From NCBI GenBank assembly GCA_964389495.1, contig CAYMDU010000010.1, forward strand, positions 1 through 29,768: a stretch of DNA of 29,768 nt. Direction: 5' to 3'. Below, piece by piece: positions 28,608-29,768 of this stretch. Positions within the stretch are counted from its first letter, which is position 1. Every line of letters starts with the position of its first letter. This DNA comes from RGIG3009 sp964389495. GTDB lineage: Bacteria > Bacillota > Clostridia > Oscillospirales > Acutalibacteraceae. The notes below the pieces were generated by a model that saw nothing but the letters and a program-made list of their open reading frames with translations, had not been told where the DNA came from and did not search any database. The position numbers and the translations under genes are program-made.

Positions 28608-29768
28608 TTAGGCTTCCTTTTTCTTTTGCAGCAGATGAATGCCCCACAAGACAGCAAACAGGATGACAAAGCAAAGGGGCAATACCACCCACGCACTTTG
28701 CACAAAGCCGCATAGGATGTAGCCGACAAAGGAAACAGCGGCCACGGTGAATGCGTAGGGAAGCTGGGTGGATACATGGGCCACATGATTGCACTGAGCA
28801 CCGGCCGATGCCATGATGGTGGTATCGGAAATGGGGGAGCAGTGGTCACCGCACACAGCACCGGCCATGCAAGCGGAAATGGCGATGGTGGTGATCACAC
28901 CGTCTTGTGCGCCAAACACGCTGAGAACAATGGGAATGAGGATGCCGAAGGTGCCCCAAGAGGTGCCGGTGGCAAAAGAAAGCCCCACGCCGATAACAAA
29001 CACAACCGCCGGCAGGAAATTGGCAAACGAGCCTGCCGAAGTTTCTACCAGTTGCGACACGAAAATTTTGGCGCCCAAGCTGTCGGTCATGGCTTTCAAA
29101 GTCCAGGCGCAGGTTAAAATCATGATGGCGGGAACCATCAGGCGGAATCCTTCCGGCACGCAATCCATGCATTTGCGGAAGTTCAACACACGGCGACACA
29201 GGTAGAAGAGGATGGTGAAAACCACAGAGAAAACCGAACCGTAGGCCAAGCCCACCGAGGCATCGCTGTTGGAAAACGCGGTGACAAAGTCGCGGTATCC
29301 TTCTTCACCCGCGGTGAAGAAACCACCGGAATAAATCATGCCCGCAATGCAAGCAATAATCAAGAAGATGATGGGCACCACCAAATCACACACACGGCCA
29401 TGGGGGTTGGCCTGCATTTCTTCCATTGCTTCGCGAGTTTCCACGGTGAACAAATCGCCTTTGTTTTTGGCGTTGTCTTCGTGCGTTTTCATGGGGCCGT
29501 ATTCAATGCCGGTGATGGCCAGGAAAATCAGCATGCCAATGGTGAGCAGTGCGTAAAAATTATACGGAATAGCGCTGATGAACAAGGCGATTCCGCTTTT
29601 GGCACCGGTACCTGCTACAAACCCGGACACAGCGGCTGCCCACGACGAAATGGGTGCAATGATGCAAACGGGAGCGGCGGTGGCATCGATAATATAGGCC
29701 AGTTTGGCACGGGTAATGTGCTCCTTGTCGGTGACAGGACGCATAACAGAGCCAACAGTCAGGCAGTT
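28608..29768 (-). CDS. NhaC-family Na+/H+ (or amino-acid-type) antiporter, N-terminal part outside window
   Basis: The frame is open to the right edge of the window, where the residues NCLTVGSVMRPVTD match an internal segment of NhaC-family proteins (PF03553), so the gene enters from beyond the edge; about 386 residues are visible. Blocks SRAKLAY-like (TRAKLAYIIDATAAPVCIIAPISSW), SFATGTSWGTFGILIPIVL and GDHCSPISDTTIMASAGAQCNHVAHV are characteristic. Members exchange Na+ for H+, or carry malate-lactate or lysine, so the substrate is uncertain. The protein ends KKKEA. It converges with HXXEE copy 2, and a strong terminator separates them. Confidence 0.92.
   Translation of the reverse strand, partial: NCLTVGSVMRPVTDKEHITRAKLAYIIDATAAPVCIIAPISSWAAAVSGFVAGTGAKSGIALFISAIPYNFYALLTIGMLIFLAITGIEYGPMKTHEDNAKNKGDLFTVETREAMEEMQANPHGRVCDLVVPIIFLIIACIAGMIYSGGFFTAGEEGYRDFVTAFSNSDASVGLAYGSVFSVVFTILFYLCRRVLNFRKCMDCVPEGFRLMVPAIMILTCAWTLKAMTDSLGAKIFVSQLVETSAGSFANFLPAVVFVIGVGLSFATGTSWGTFGILIPIVLSVFGAQDGVITTIAISACMAGAVCGDHCSPISDTTIMASAGAQCNHVAHVSTQLPYAFTVAAVSFVGYILCGFVQSAWVVLPLCFVILFAVLWGIHLLQKKKEA

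Overview
The window looks like chromosome of a Gram-positive, low-to-mid GC anaerobe of the Bacillota, class Clostridia, most likely an Oscillospirales (Ruminococcaceae/Oscillospiraceae-type) gut bacterium. This rests on AGGAGG-type ribosome binding sites at nearly every start, sigma-A promoters with 17-18 base spacers (often TATACT as -10), the yajC-TIGR04086 neighbourhood, a SpoIIM-like membrane protein, a CarD-type regulator, NrdR, and paired GluRS and GlnRS genes. The taxon is inferred; no rRNA gene is present. Nearly all of the window is coding, and no gene-free stretch exceeds 300 bases. I saw no tRNA, rRNA, CRISPR array, insertion sequence or prophage.

Layout. 1-1374: end of queA and complete tgt (queuosine synthesis). 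1393-4130: a divergent cassette of an AraC regulator, an HpcH/HpaI-type aldolase and a cytosolic sialidase-like beta-propeller, lying between tgt and yajC. 4248-6771: yajC, a TIGR04086 membrane protein, a SpoIIM-like protein and a DUF624 protein. 6894-10245 (minus): gltX then glnS, with gltX interrupted by a 10-N assembly gap. 10358-11380: trpS, fired back-to-back from the gltX promoter region. 11546-13547: an AT-rich pair, an XRE-type regulator and a zinc-ribbon membrane protein. 13751-16358: a small membrane protein and recD2. 16445-19035: a P1B metal-transport ATPase divergent from a TetR regulator, with a 24-base dyad between them. 19104-22022: yifB/comM (minus), a zinc-ribbon TM2 protein and a CarD-like regulator with a terminator-like leader hairpin. 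22079-23132 (minus): nrdR and bioY. 23295-26345: a PflA-like radical SAM protein, alr and a second AraC regulator. 26371-28458: a TetR regulator and two divergent paralogous HXXEE-motif membrane proteins. 28608-29768: part of an NhaC-family antiporter.

Most genes are housekeeping. The most original region is 26371-28458: two ungapped-alignable HXXEE membrane proteins transcribed away from each other by two mirror-image, mutually overlapping promoters, each built on the same GATAC-N4-GTATC-like dyad, with a TetR gene overlapping the end of one of them. Second-tier items are the aldolase/sialidase cassette, the TetR-controlled metal ATPase, the XRE/zinc-ribbon pair and the CarD leader hairpin. 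Functions of these accessory groups are inferred from motifs and context only.
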